Part shown: piece by piece, positions 7,393-15,623 of the stretch | How the letters are laid out: the number at the start of each line of letters is the position of its first letter | Numbering within the stretch: position 1 is the stretch's first letter | DNA from: Streptomyces griseochromogenes | GTDB taxonomy: Bacteria > Actinomycetota > Actinomycetes > Streptomycetales > Streptomycetaceae | Reading direction: 5' to 3' | Length of the DNA stretch: 64,000 nt | Assembly: GCF_001542625.1 (NCBI RefSeq) | Contig: NZ_CP016279.1 | Span: 6,324,001 to 6,388,000 of the forward strand | Notes under the pieces: model-generated | What the model was told of the DNA's origin: nothing | What the model saw: the letters and a program-made list of their open reading frames with translations, nothing else | The model's database searches: none | Translations under genes and position numbers: made by a program

Positions 7393-8319
7393 CTATCGGG
7401 CACCCTCGCGCACGGGCACGATGATCTCGTCGAGGAGCCACCGGGCGGCCCGCGGCGGATAGGGGCCGCGCAGGCTCAGCACGATGTGCGTGAAGCCCGC
7501 CTCGACGAGTTCCGCGACGGTCCTGCGGTCCGCGGCCGGGTCTTCGTAGGACACGATGTACTGCACCGAGCGGGTGATCGTCCTCGGGTCCCGGCCCACG
7601 GACACGCAGTGGGCGTCCAGCACGCGGGCGCGTTCGGCGACGCGTTCGAGGGCGTTGTGCGGTGGCCCGGGGATGTTCCAGATGTCGGCGTGCTCGGCGA
7701 CCAGCCGCAGGGTCCTGTCGCCCCAGCCGCCGATCAGCAGGGGCGGGCCGGGGCGCTGCACCGGCTTGGGCTCGCTGCGGGTGCCGGTGAGCGTGTGGAA
7801 GCGCCCCTGGAAGTCGAAGACATCCTGCGTCCACATGCCTTTGAGGATGGCGATGGTCTCCGCCAGGCGGGCGATGCCCTCGGCGGGCGGCACCAGGGTG
7901 AGGCCGTGGGCGGCGTACTCGGCGACGGCGGGGTTCTCACCCGCGACGCCTCCCGCGCCGGGCGGCTGGTGGGTGCCGCCCACCCCCAGCCCCATGATCA
8001 GGCGGCCGCCCGAGATCACGTCCACCGTGGTGGCGATCTTGCCGAGGACTGCGGGCGGGCGGAACCGGTTGCTCGTGACCAGAAGTCCGAGCCTCAGCCG
8101 CCGCGTCCGTGCGGCCAGGGCGGCGAGCAGCGTCCAGCCCTCCAGGATCTGACCGTCCTTGGGACCCGCGATCGGCGCCAGGTGGTCCCACAGCCAGGCA
8201 TCCGCGATGTCGGGCAGGTCGTCGGCCTCTTGCCACACACGCAGGATTTCGTCGTAGGTGACCCGCATCGGGGTCGTCTTGATGCCGAAGGTCACCGGGT
8301 GTCCTGTCCGACCGGTCAT
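7393..8319 (-). CDS. LLM-class (luciferase-like) flavin oxidoreductase
   Basis: A 308-residue TIM-barrel enzyme of the bacterial luciferase-like family, many of which in actinobacteria use coenzyme F420 or FMN. Visible marks are WLWDHLAPI near the start, RLGLLVTSNRFRPPAVLGKIATTVDVISGGRLIMGLGVG in the middle (written in two halves, the core of the family), PLLIGGWGDRTLRLVAEHADIWN near residue 200, and a GFTHIVLSL strand late. Two ATGs are in frame; GAGGGG touches the first (8328) but is nine bases from the second (8319), which I chose. It is divergent from the MarR gene, a likely regulator. Substrate unknown. Confidence 0.87.
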   Translation of the reverse strand: MTGRTGHPVTFGIKTTPMRVTYDEILRVWQEADDLPDIADAWLWDHLAPIAGPKDGQILEGWTLLAALAARTRRLRLGLLVTSNRFRPPAVLGKIATTVDVISGGRLIMGLGVGGTHQPPGAGGVAGENPAVAEYAAHGLTLVPPAEGIARLAETIAILKGMWTQDVFDFQGRFHTLTGTRSEPKPVQRPGPPLLIGGWGDRTLRLVAEHADIWNIPGPPHNALERVAERARVLDAHCVSVGRDPRTITRSVQYIVSYEDPAADRRTVAELVEAGFTHIVLSLRGPYPPRAARWLLDEIIVPVREGAR

Positions 8320-8370
8320 GTCGCCCATCCCCTCACCGTCTGTCTGCCGAGAACGTCAGCCAAGTAAATC

Positions 8371-8405
8371 ATCAGCAGTCCTGACTATCAGTCCGGGGAT
8401 ACGAT
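8371..8405. promoter_or_regulatory. Shared MarR/LLM promoter region with CAGTCC repeats
   Basis: The 92-bp gap between the divergent luciferase-like and MarR genes holds two CAGTCC copies (8376-8381 and 8389-8394) and the small palindrome GACTATCAGTC between them. A TACGAT box at 8400-8405 stands six bases before the MarR ATG, as in a leaderless transcript. The repeats are a plausible MarR operator; this is inference from position. Confidence 0.4.
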
Positions 8406-8411
8406 GCCGCC

Positions 8412-8873
8412 ATGACGGGCGACGCATCCACCGCGGCTCTGACCTCGCGTCTCGGCTATCTGCTCAAGCACGTGCACCTGCGGTTCACCGAGGCCTCCGC
8501 GCAGGCACTGGCACCCTTCGGCGTCGACGGCCGCGAACTCGCCGTGCTCGCCGTGCTCGCGGCGGACCGGCCGCTGTCGCAGATGGAGGCGGCGGGCCGG
8601 ATCGGCGTCGACCGGACCACGATGGTCGCCCTCGTCGATGCCCTGGAGGGCAAGGGGCTCGTGGCGCGCCGCCGCAGCACCGAGGACCGGCGCCGGAACA
8701 CGGTGCAGCCCACCGCGAAGGGCCAGGAACTGCTCCGTGAGGCCGAACAAGCCCGCGCGGAGGCGGAGCGCCGGTTCCTCACCCCCCTCCCCGACGCGGA
8801 CCGCGACGGCTTCCTGCGCGCGCTGCGGACCCTCGCCGTCGTCCCGGAGGACGAGCGCCCCGAGTCCGGTTGA
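8412..8873 (+). CDS. MarR family transcriptional regulator
   Basis: A 153-residue winged-helix regulator. The DNA-binding core reads LAVLAVLAADRPLSQMEAAGRIGVDRTTMVALVDALEGKGLVARRR, followed by the wing STEDRRRNTVQPTAKGQELL, both classic MarR features (the DxRxxxxxLT wing is EDRRRNTVQPT). The flanking helices form the dimer. No Shine-Dalgarno is seen; a TACGAT box lies six bases upstream of ATG. It is divergent from the luciferase-like oxidoreductase, which it probably represses in response to a small aromatic or drug-like ligand (inference from family habit). Confidence 0.92.
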   Translation: MTGDASTAALTSRLGYLLKHVHLRFTEASAQALAPFGVDGRELAVLAVLAADRPLSQMEAAGRIGVDRTTMVALVDALEGKGLVARRRSTEDRRRNTVQPTAKGQELLREAEQARAEAERRFLTPLPDADRDGFLRALRTLAVVPEDERPESG

Positions 8874-9046
8874 GCACGGGCCACCGCGCCCCGAGTGCCG
8901 GGATCCCGGTCCCTTCCGTATCCCGGGGCGAACCCCGGCGATCGAACATACGATGGGCGGAAGCCGGTGCGGTGAGCCCAGCGGCGCCGTGCCGTTGATC
9001 CGACCGTTCGGGGTGGGAGAGGTGCAGGGTGGGAGGCGGGAGTGGC

Positions 9047-10723
9047 ATGGCACAGGCCGCCGACGCAGCGCGGACCGTCATTCTGACCGTGGACGACGAC
9101 CCGGGGGTCTCCCGCGCCGTCGCCCGTGACCTCAGGCGGCGCTACGGCGAGTCGTACCGGATCGTGCGCGCGGAGTCCGGCGAGTCCGCGCTGGAGGCCT
9201 TGCGCGAGCTGAAGCTGCGCGGCGATCTGGTGGCCGTGATCCTGGCCGACTACCGGATGCCGCAGATGAACGGCATCGAGTTCCTGGAGCAGGCCCTGGA
9301 CGTGTATCCGGGGGCGCGGCGCGTGCTGCTCACGGCGTACGCGGACACCAACGCGGCGATCGACGCGATCAACGTCGTGGATCTGGACCACTATCTGCTC
9401 AAGCCGTGGGACCCGCCGGAGGAGAAGCTCTATCCGGTGCTGGACGACCTCCTGGAGGCGTGGCGCCACAGCGACTTCAAGTGCGTGCCCAGCACCAAGG
9501 TCGTCGGGCACCGGTGGTCGGCGCGTTCGTCGGACGTACGCGAGTTCCTGGCCCGCAATCAGGTGCCGTACCGCTGGTACTCGGTGGAGGAGCCGGAGGG
9601 ACGGCGGCTGCTGGCCGCGGCCGGGCAGGACGGGCAGCGGCTGCCGCTGGTGATCACCCCGGACGGGTCGGTGCTGGTCGAGCCGGAGGCGCCGGAGCTG
9701 GCCGCGCGGGTGGGCCTTGCGACGACGCCGACGGCCGACTTCTACGACCTCGTCGTGATCGGCGGCGGGCCCGCCGGGCTCGGCGCGGCCGTGTACGGCG
9801 CCTCGGAGGGCCTGAGGACCGTCCTCGTGGAGCGGTCGGCGACCGGCGGGCAGGCCGGGCAGAGCTCCCGGATAGAGAATTACCTCGGCTTCCCCGACGG
9901 CGTCTCCGGTGCCCAGCTCACCGACCGGGCGCGGCGGCAGGCGGCCAAGTTCGGCGCCGAGATCCTGACCGCGCGCGAGGTGACGGGACTGGAGGTCAAC
10001 GGGGCGGCGCGCGTCATCCGGTTCGCGGACGGCTCGGCGATCGCGGCGCACAGCGTCATCCTGGCGACGGGCGTGCAGTACCGGCAGCTGGAGGCCCAGG
10101 GCTGCACCGATCTGACCGGCTGCGGGGTGTTCTACGGCTCCGCGCTGACCGAGGCGACCGGCTGCCAGGGGCACGACGTGTACATCGTCGGCGGCGCCAA
10201 CTCGGCGGGCCAGGCGGCGATGTACCTGTCCAGGTTCGCCAAGTCGGTGACGCTGCTGGTGCGCGGGGCCGATCTGTCGGCGTCGATGTCGTACTACCTG
10301 ATCCAGCAGATCAACGAGGCCCCGAACATCTCGGTGCGCAGTCACACCGTCGTCGACGCGGCGCACGGCTCCGACCGCCTGGAGCGACTGACCCTGCGTC
10401 ATGTGGTGAGCGGTGAGGACGAACAGGTCGACGCCCAGTGGATGTTCGTGTTCATCGGCGCGGCCCCGCTCACCGACTGGCTGGGTGACACGGTGCTGCG
10501 TGACGAGCGCGGCTTCATCCTGGCCGGGCCGGACCTGACCGCCGACGGGCGGCCGCCGGCCGGCTGGGAGCTGGACCGGCCGCCGTACCATCTGGAGACC
10601 AGCGTTCCCGGCGTGTTCGTGGCGGGCGACGCCCGCGCCGAGTCCGCCAAGCGTGTCGCGTCCGCCGTCGGAGAGGGAGCCATGGCCGTGATGCTCGTCC
10701 ACCGGTATCTGGAGCAGTCATGA
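9047..10723 (+). CDS. Response-regulator / thioredoxin-reductase-like flavoprotein fusion
   Basis: A 558-residue, three-part protein. Residues ~6-125 are a receiver domain with acidic DDD near the start, phospho-acceptor Asp68 (LADYRMPQM), Thr in LLTAYAD and Lys in LLKPWDPP. Residues ~150-225 resemble a glutaredoxin-fold segment (VVGHRWSARSSDVREFL, LPLVITPDG) without a CxxC. Residues ~230-558 are a thioredoxin-reductase-like FAD/NAD(P)H domain (VVIGGGPAGLGAA, VYIVGGANSAGQAA, GVFVAGDARAE). The redox CxxC of true thioredoxin reductases is replaced (GVFYGSALTEA). ATG at 9047 has GGGAGG ten bases upstream. Its stop overlaps the histidine kinase start, so it is the likely partner of that kinase. 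Confidence 0.88.
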   Translation: MAQAADAARTVILTVDDDPGVSRAVARDLRRRYGESYRIVRAESGESALEALRELKLRGDLVAVILADYRMPQMNGIEFLEQALDVYPGARRVLLTAYADTNAAIDAINVVDLDHYLLKPWDPPEEKLYPVLDDLLEAWRHSDFKCVPSTKVVGHRWSARSSDVREFLARNQVPYRWYSVEEPEGRRLLAAAGQDGQRLPLVITPDGSVLVEPEAPELAARVGLATTPTADFYDLVVIGGGPAGLGAAVYGASEGLRTVLVERSATGGQAGQSSRIENYLGFPDGVSGAQLTDRARRQAAKFGAEILTAREVTGLEVNGAARVIRFADGSAIAAHSVILATGVQYRQLEAQGCTDLTGCGVFYGSALTEATGCQGHDVYIVGGANSAGQAAMYLSRFAKSVTLLVRGADLSASMSYYLIQQINEAPNISVRSHTVVDAAHGSDRLERLTLRHVVSGEDEQVDAQWMFVFIGAAPLTDWLGDTVLRDERGFILAGPDLTADGRPPAGWELDRPPYHLETSVPGVFVAGDARAESAKRVASAVGEGAMAVMLVHRYLEQS

Positions 10724-12195
10724 GCGGGCGGCCGATGCCGTGCAGCCCCCGGGAGATCGGCTCCCTGTTCCTCTTCGAGAAGCTGGCGCCCGAACAGCTG
10801 GGGCGGCTGTGCAGCGAGGGCCGGGTGGAGCTGTTCCAGCCCGGCCCGGTGTACACCGAGGGCGACCCCGCCACCTGCTTCTTCGTGATGATCGAGGGCA
10901 CGGTCGTGCTCTCGCGGCGCGTCGCCGGGGACGACGTGGAGGTCATCCGCAGCTCGCAGCGCGGGGTGTACGCGGGTGCCATGCAGGCGTACATCGGGGA
11001 CCGGGTGCGGCAGGTGTACAACAACTCGATGCGGGTGACGGAGCCGACGCGGTTCTTCGTGCTGCCGGCGGACACCTTCGCGGCCGTGATGAGCGAGTGG
11101 TTCCCGATGGCCGTGCATCTGCTGGAGGGCCTCTTCTTCGGCTCGAAGAGCATCCAGGCCGCCGTCGGGCAGCGGGAGCGGCTGCTGGCGCTCGGCTCGC
11201 TGTCCGCCGGGCTCACGCACGAGCTGAACAACCCGGCCGCGGCCGCGGTGCGGGCCACGTCGACGCTGCGCGAGCGGATCGCGAAGATGCGGCACAAGCT
11301 CGCGGTGATCGCCGAAGGCCCGTTCTCACGGGACCAGTTGGCGAGTCTGATCGACATCCAGGAGCGCACCGCCGAGCGGGTCGCCAAGGCGCCGGTGCTG
11401 AGCCCACTGGAGGCCACCGACCGGGAGGACATGCTCACGGACTGGCTGGAGGACCACGGCATCGACTACGGCTGGCAGCTCGCGCCCACCTTCGTGCAGG
11501 CGGGACTCGACGTCGACTGGCTGGAGCAGGTCGCGGCGGCCGTGGACGAGGAGATCCTGCCCGGGGCGATCGGCTGGCTCAACTACACCATCGAGACCGA
11601 GCTGCTGATGACCGAGATCGAGGACTCCACCAACCGCATCTCGCACCTCGTCGACGCCGCCAAGCAGTACTCGCAGCTGGACCGGGCGCCCTACCGGGTG
11701 GTGGACGTGCACGAACTCCTCGACAGCACGCTGCTGATGCTCTCGGCCAAGATCGGCCCGCGCATCAAGGTGGTCAAGGAGTACGACCGCACGCTCCCCC
11801 AGATCCCCGGCTATCCGGCGGAGCTGAACCAGGTGTGGACCAACCTCGTCGACAACGCGGTGTCCGCCATCGACAGCGCCGGCGGGGAAGGCACCTTGAC
11901 CGTGCGGACCGCGCTGGACCACGAGCGGATGCTGGTCGAGTTCCGGGACACCGGGCCCGGGGTGCCGCCGGAGATCAGGGGCCGTATCTTCGACCCGTTC
12001 TTCACCACCAAGCCGGTCGGCGAGGGCACCGGTCTGGGCCTGGACATCTCGTGGCGGATCGTCGTCAACAAACACCACGGCACCCTGCAGGTCGAGTCGG
12101 TGCCCGGCGACACCCGCTTCCAGGTCCTGCTGCCGCTGACCGCCGAGACGCCGGAGGAGGCGTCCGCCCTGACGACCCCCGAGGAGGCAGTATGA
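10720..12195 (+). CDS. Histidine kinase with N-terminal cyclic-nucleotide-binding domain
   Basis: A soluble sensor kinase of 491 residues without membrane segments. Residues ~12-130 form a cyclic-nucleotide-binding-like beta roll (LFEKLAPEQLGRL, YTEGDPATCFFVMIEGTVVL). The phospho-acceptor is His167 in LSAGLTHELNNP, and the ATPase domain has the N box (NQVWTNLVDNAVSAI), G1 (DTGPGVPPEI), F box (FDPFFTTKP) and G2 (GTGLGLDIS). The ATG overlaps the flavoprotein stop as ATGA, and its own stop overlaps the next gene in the same way, so three proteins are made from one coupled message. The natural receiver is probably the one in the preceding flavoprotein. The input ligand is unknown. Confidence 0.9.
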   Translation: MSGRPMPCSPREIGSLFLFEKLAPEQLGRLCSEGRVELFQPGPVYTEGDPATCFFVMIEGTVVLSRRVAGDDVEVIRSSQRGVYAGAMQAYIGDRVRQVYNNSMRVTEPTRFFVLPADTFAAVMSEWFPMAVHLLEGLFFGSKSIQAAVGQRERLLALGSLSAGLTHELNNPAAAAVRATSTLRERIAKMRHKLAVIAEGPFSRDQLASLIDIQERTAERVAKAPVLSPLEATDREDMLTDWLEDHGIDYGWQLAPTFVQAGLDVDWLEQVAAAVDEEILPGAIGWLNYTIETELLMTEIEDSTNRISHLVDAAKQYSQLDRAPYRVVDVHELLDSTLLMLSAKIGPRIKVVKEYDRTLPQIPGYPAELNQVWTNLVDNAVSAIDSAGGEGTLTVRTALDHERMLVEFRDTGPGVPPEIRGRIFDPFFTTKPVGEGTGLGLDISWRIVVNKHHGTLQVESVPGDTRFQVLLPLTAETPEEASALTTPEEAV

Positions 12196-12545
12196 GCGGC
12201 GAGTCCGCGATCGACCCGAGCATTGCGCCGAGCGGCACCGGGTGCGTGGAGTGCGACGAGGCCGGCGGCTGGTGGTTCCATCTGCGCCGCTGCGCCACCT
12301 GCGGGCACATCGGCTGTTGCGACGACTCCCCGGCCCAGCACGCCACCGCCCACTACCGGTCCACCGGGCACCCGGTGATCCGCAGCTTCGAGCCGGGCGA
12401 GGGCTGGTTCTGGAACTACGACACCGACGAACTGTCCGGCTCCGGTCCCGAGCTCGCGCCTCCGGTCAGCCATCCCGACGACCAGCCGGTGCCGGGTCCT
12501 GCGGGGCGGGTGCCGGCGAACTGGGCGGAGACGTTGCGCGGTTGA
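12192..12545 (+). CDS. UBP-type zinc finger protein
   Basis: A 117-residue protein whose body is a UBP-type (ubiquitin-hydrolase-like) zinc finger: CVECDEAGGWWFHLRRCATCGHIGCC in two halves supplies the CxxC pairs, followed by HATAHYRSTGHPVIRSF with the His ligands and a C-terminal WFWNYDTDEL. In eukaryotes this finger binds the free C-terminus of ubiquitin; the role in bacteria is unknown. It is translated by ATGA coupling from the histidine kinase gene, so it probably works in the same redox-signalling unit. The last ~35 residues are Pro-rich and likely flexible. Confidence 0.88.
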   Translation: MSGESAIDPSIAPSGTGCVECDEAGGWWFHLRRCATCGHIGCCDDSPAQHATAHYRSTGHPVIRSFEPGEGWFWNYDTDELSGSGPELAPPVSHPDDQPVPGPAGRVPANWAETLRG

Positions 12546-12618
12546 GCGCCTGGCGGACCGGGTGGTTCCGCATTGCGGGGTTGAGCGCCTGTCGGGTCGG
12601 GTGATGTTGCGACGGCGG
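12541..12618 (+). repeat. Imperfect 39-bp tandem duplication
   Basis: Two units (12541-12579 and 12580-12618) both begin GTTGAGCGCCTG and share CGG, CGGGTG and TTGCG at matching places. The first unit covers the last codons of the zinc finger gene and its stop. It looks like a local slippage product; I see no gene in it. Confidence 0.6.
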
Positions 12619-12642
12619 CGGCCGCGGATGGTTCGTGGTCGA

Positions 12643-12694
12643 TCGCGCCGGCACGGCGCGGCCGCACATCGACACGGCTCCGCGCCCCTTGAGG
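12643..12694 (+). repeat. Dispersed Streptomyces-type intergenic repeat, copy 1
   Basis: An imperfect hairpin-rich element with blocks TCGCGCC, CGGCCGCA and CCGCGCCCCT. A close relative lies at 25799-25852 and a partner type sharing the CCGCGCCCCT end at 19266-19320. Such relics are common between Streptomyces genes. Function unknown. Confidence 0.45.
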
Positions 12695-12752
12695 CAGGCC
12701 CGGTCCCCTTCGTCACCGAGGAGCTGTCGGTCCTGCGTGTCAGGATGGGGGC

Positions 12753-15605
12753 GTGTCGCAGAGCGCCTTCATCACATCGCCGTTGATCGGCCGGACCGGC
12801 GAACTGGCCCGGCTCACCGGCGTACTGGAGCGTGCCCGGGGCGGTGAGGCACGGGCCGTGCTGGTCGCCGGGGACGCGGGAGTCGGCAAGACACGGCTGC
12901 TGGACGAGGTCGCCGGGCAGGCGGCCCGGGCCGGGACGACCGTGGTCACCGGGCGCTGTGTGGACCTCGGTGAGGTGGGTCTGCCGTATCTGCCGTTCAC
13001 CGAGATCCTCGGGGTGCTCGCCGCCGACGAGCGGTTCTCGGCCGTGCTGGCCGCGCACCCGGCGGCGGAGCGGCTGCTGGGCGCGGGAGCGGACCCGGCG
13101 CGCGACCCGGACGGGCGGCTCAGGCTCTTCGAGGGCGTCGCCGGGCTGTTCGCCGAACTGGCTGCCGTCGCGCCGCTGCTGCTGGTCCTGGAGGACCTGC
13201 ACTGGGCCGACCAGTCCTCCCGCGACCTGCTGCGCTTCCTGCTCAGCCGAGGTGTGCCGCACCGGCCGGACCCCGGTGCCCCCGAGCGGCGGCTCGCCTT
13301 GCTCGCCTCCTACCGCGCCGACGATCTGCACCGCCGCCACCCCTTGCGCCCGCTGCTCGCCGAGCTGGTACGGCTGCCGGCCGTGGAGCGTCTGGAGCTG
13401 CGCCCGCTGCCCGACGCGGAGGTCGCCCGGCTGGTGCGGGCGCTGCGGGAGCGCCCGCTGCCCGAGGCCACCGTGCGCGGCATCGTCGCCCGGGCCGAGG
13501 GCAACGCCTTCTACGCGGAGGAGCTGGTCGCGGCGGCCGGCGCCGCTGCCGACGGGATGCCCAGCGGGCTGGCCGACCTGCTGCTGATCCGGGTCGAGCA
13601 ACTGTCCGAGACGGCCCAGCAGGTGCTGCGGACGGCGGCGGTGGCAGGCCGCAGCGTCGGACACGAGCTGCTGCGCGAGGCCGCCGGGCTGCCCGAGGAG
13701 GAGCTGGAGTCGGCGCTGCGCGAGGCCGTCGGACGCCAGTTGCTCGTCCTCGGGGACGGCGGCACCTACGCCTTCCGGCACGCCCTCCTGCGCGAGGCGG
13801 TCTACACCGACCTGCTGCCCGGCGAGCGTTCCCGGCTGCACGGCTCCTACGCCCGGCTGCTCGCCGCCCGGGGACGCGGTGCGCAGACCGCGGCCGAGCG
13901 CGCCCACCACTACCGCGAGAGCCACGACCTGCCCGAGGCGCTGACCGCCTCCCTGGACGCCGCCGACCACGCCCAGCGGCTCGGCGCCCCCGCCGAGGAA
14001 CTGCGGCATCTGGAAACCGTCCTGGACCTGTGGCCGTCGGTACCGCCGGACGCCCGGCCCGCCCTCGCCGGGGTCGGCCAGGACGCCGACTCCGCGCTCG
14101 CCGCCCGGATCCGCTACACCCTCGCAGGCAACCTGCTCTCCGTGGACCAGCTGGAGGCCGCCTTCCGCTACAGCAGCGAGGCGCTCGCGCTGATCCCGGC
14201 CGAACCACCGTCGCGGACCTGGGTGTGGGCCGCGGCCACGCACGTCATGGCGAGCAGTCACCTCGGCGAGGACGAAACGGCTCTGAGCATCGCCCACCGC
14301 GCCCTGGGCGTGGCCGAGCGGCTGGGCGCCGCCGACGCCCAGGCCGATCTGCTGATCTCCCTGGCCAATCTCCAGGACGGCGGCCGCACTTCCCCGGCGG
14401 GCCAGGAGCGGCTCGGGCGGGCCCGGGAGCTGGCCCGGTCGGCCGGGCACGGTCCGGTGGAGATGCGGGCGCTGTTCAACCAGGCCGTCAGCGCCTTCGA
14501 GGCCGGAGATCCCGAGGCCTGCCTGCCGTTGCTGGCCGAGGCGCTGGAGCGGGCCCGCCGGACCGGGCTGCTGTCCTCGATCTATCCGCTGGGGATGCGG
14601 TATCTCCAGCTGCTGGTGATGTACACGCTGGGCCGCTGGGACGCGTGCCTGAGCACGGCGGCCGAAGCCGAGACCGCGCTTCCCGCGACGGGCGCGTTCG
14701 CGACGGGGCCCGCGCTGTACGTGGCGGTGGCACGGGGCGACGGCACGGCCGCCGAGCGGGCCCAGGCGCTGATGGACGGCGCGTCCGACTGGATGGGCAG
14801 GCTTGTCGGGGGGATCGTCCTCACCGACGCCGCCGCGCTGCTCGGCGACCCGGAGGCGGCCGTCGAGCGGATGCGGGAGGCGCTCACGGCGCTCGGCGAC
14901 GACTCGGGGCGGCGGCCCGACGTGACGGTGCGGCTCGCCGCGCTCTGTCTCGCGCCGGTCGCCGACCGGGCCGCCGAGCTGCGTGGCGGTGGTGACGAGC
15001 GGGAGCTGCGCCGCTGGACGGACACGGCGACCTGGCTGGTGGAGCAGGCGCGCGGCTCGGCCGAGGGTGACGAGGCGGGCCGTCCCCAGGGTCCGGAGGG
15101 GCAGGCGTGGCTGGCCCGCGCCGAGGCGGAGTGGACGACGGCCGTGTCGGGGCCGGACCCGGCGGCCTGGGAGAAGGCGGTCGCCGCGTTCGACTACGGC
15201 GACGCGTACGAACAGGCGCGGTGCCGACTGCGGTGTGCGCGGGCCCTGGCCGCGGCCGGCCGTCACGGGGAGGCGGTGGAGTGTGCCCGGCAGGCTCGGG
15301 AGACGGCGGCCGCGCTGGGCGCCGTACCGCTGCTGGAGCGCCTCGACGAGCTGATACGCGCGACGCCTTCACCCGGCGGGTGTCCTGTCTCCCCGCTGAC
15401 CGCGCGGGAGCGGGACGTGCTGCGGCTGCTCGCGCGCGGGCGCAGCAACCGGCAGATCGGCGAGGAGCTGTTCATCACCGGCAAGACGGCCAGCGTGCAC
15501 GTGTCCAACATCCTCGCCAAGCTGGGCGCCGCGAGCCGCACGGAGGCGGTGGCGATCGCCTACCGCCGGGGACTCATCGCGCCGGAGCCGGCCGGGTCCG
15601 GGTGA
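12753..15605 (+). CDS. LuxR-type LAL regulator with AAA ATPase domain
   Basis: A large ATP-binding regulator of 950 residues. The N-terminus is an AAA/NB-ARC-like ATPase with Walker A GDAGVGKT at residues 40-47 and a Walker B LLVLEDLHWADQSS around 145-160. The middle ~500 residues are Ala/Leu/Glu-rich helical repeats (TPR-like), and the C-terminus is a LuxR/GerE helix-turn-helix, beginning LTARERDVLRLLARGRSN and continuing IGEELFITGKTASVHVSN. LAL proteins usually activate a nearby catabolic or antibiotic cluster. The next genes are on the other strand and converge, so no operon target is visible. GTG at 12753 lacks a strong Shine-Dalgarno. Confidence 0.9.
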   Translation: MSQSAFITSPLIGRTGELARLTGVLERARGGEARAVLVAGDAGVGKTRLLDEVAGQAARAGTTVVTGRCVDLGEVGLPYLPFTEILGVLAADERFSAVLAAHPAAERLLGAGADPARDPDGRLRLFEGVAGLFAELAAVAPLLLVLEDLHWADQSSRDLLRFLLSRGVPHRPDPGAPERRLALLASYRADDLHRRHPLRPLLAELVRLPAVERLELRPLPDAEVARLVRALRERPLPEATVRGIVARAEGNAFYAEELVAAAGAAADGMPSGLADLLLIRVEQLSETAQQVLRTAAVAGRSVGHELLREAAGLPEEELESALREAVGRQLLVLGDGGTYAFRHALLREAVYTDLLPGERSRLHGSYARLLAARGRGAQTAAERAHHYRESHDLPEALTASLDAADHAQRLGAPAEELRHLETVLDLWPSVPPDARPALAGVGQDADSALAARIRYTLAGNLLSVDQLEAAFRYSSEALALIPAEPPSRTWVWAAATHVMASSHLGEDETALSIAHRALGVAERLGAADAQADLLISLANLQDGGRTSPAGQERLGRARELARSAGHGPVEMRALFNQAVSAFEAGDPEACLPLLAEALERARRTGLLSSIYPLGMRYLQLLVMYTLGRWDACLSTAAEAETALPATGAFATGPALYVAVARGDGTAAERAQALMDGASDWMGRLVGGIVLTDAAALLGDPEAAVERMREALTALGDDSGRRPDVTVRLAALCLAPVADRAAELRGGGDERELRRWTDTATWLVEQARGSAEGDEAGRPQGPEGQAWLARAEAEWTTAVSGPDPAAWEKAVAAFDYGDAYEQARCRLRCARALAAAGRHGEAVECARQARETAAALGAVPLLERLDELIRATPSPGGCPVSPLTARERDVLRLLARGRSNRQIGEELFITGKTASVHVSNILAKLGAASRTEAVAIAYRRGLIAPEPAGSG

Positions 15606-15623
15606 CCCGGCCGGGACGGAGCG

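Noticed and set aside
8456..10702. 748-codon open frame on the minus strand
   Set aside because: It mirrors the MarR and flavoprotein genes, which have clear domains; no motifs in the shadow.
11811..15266. 1151-codon open frame on the minus strand
   Set aside because: Antisense to the histidine kinase, zinc finger and LAL genes; His/Arg/Gln-rich with no family signature.
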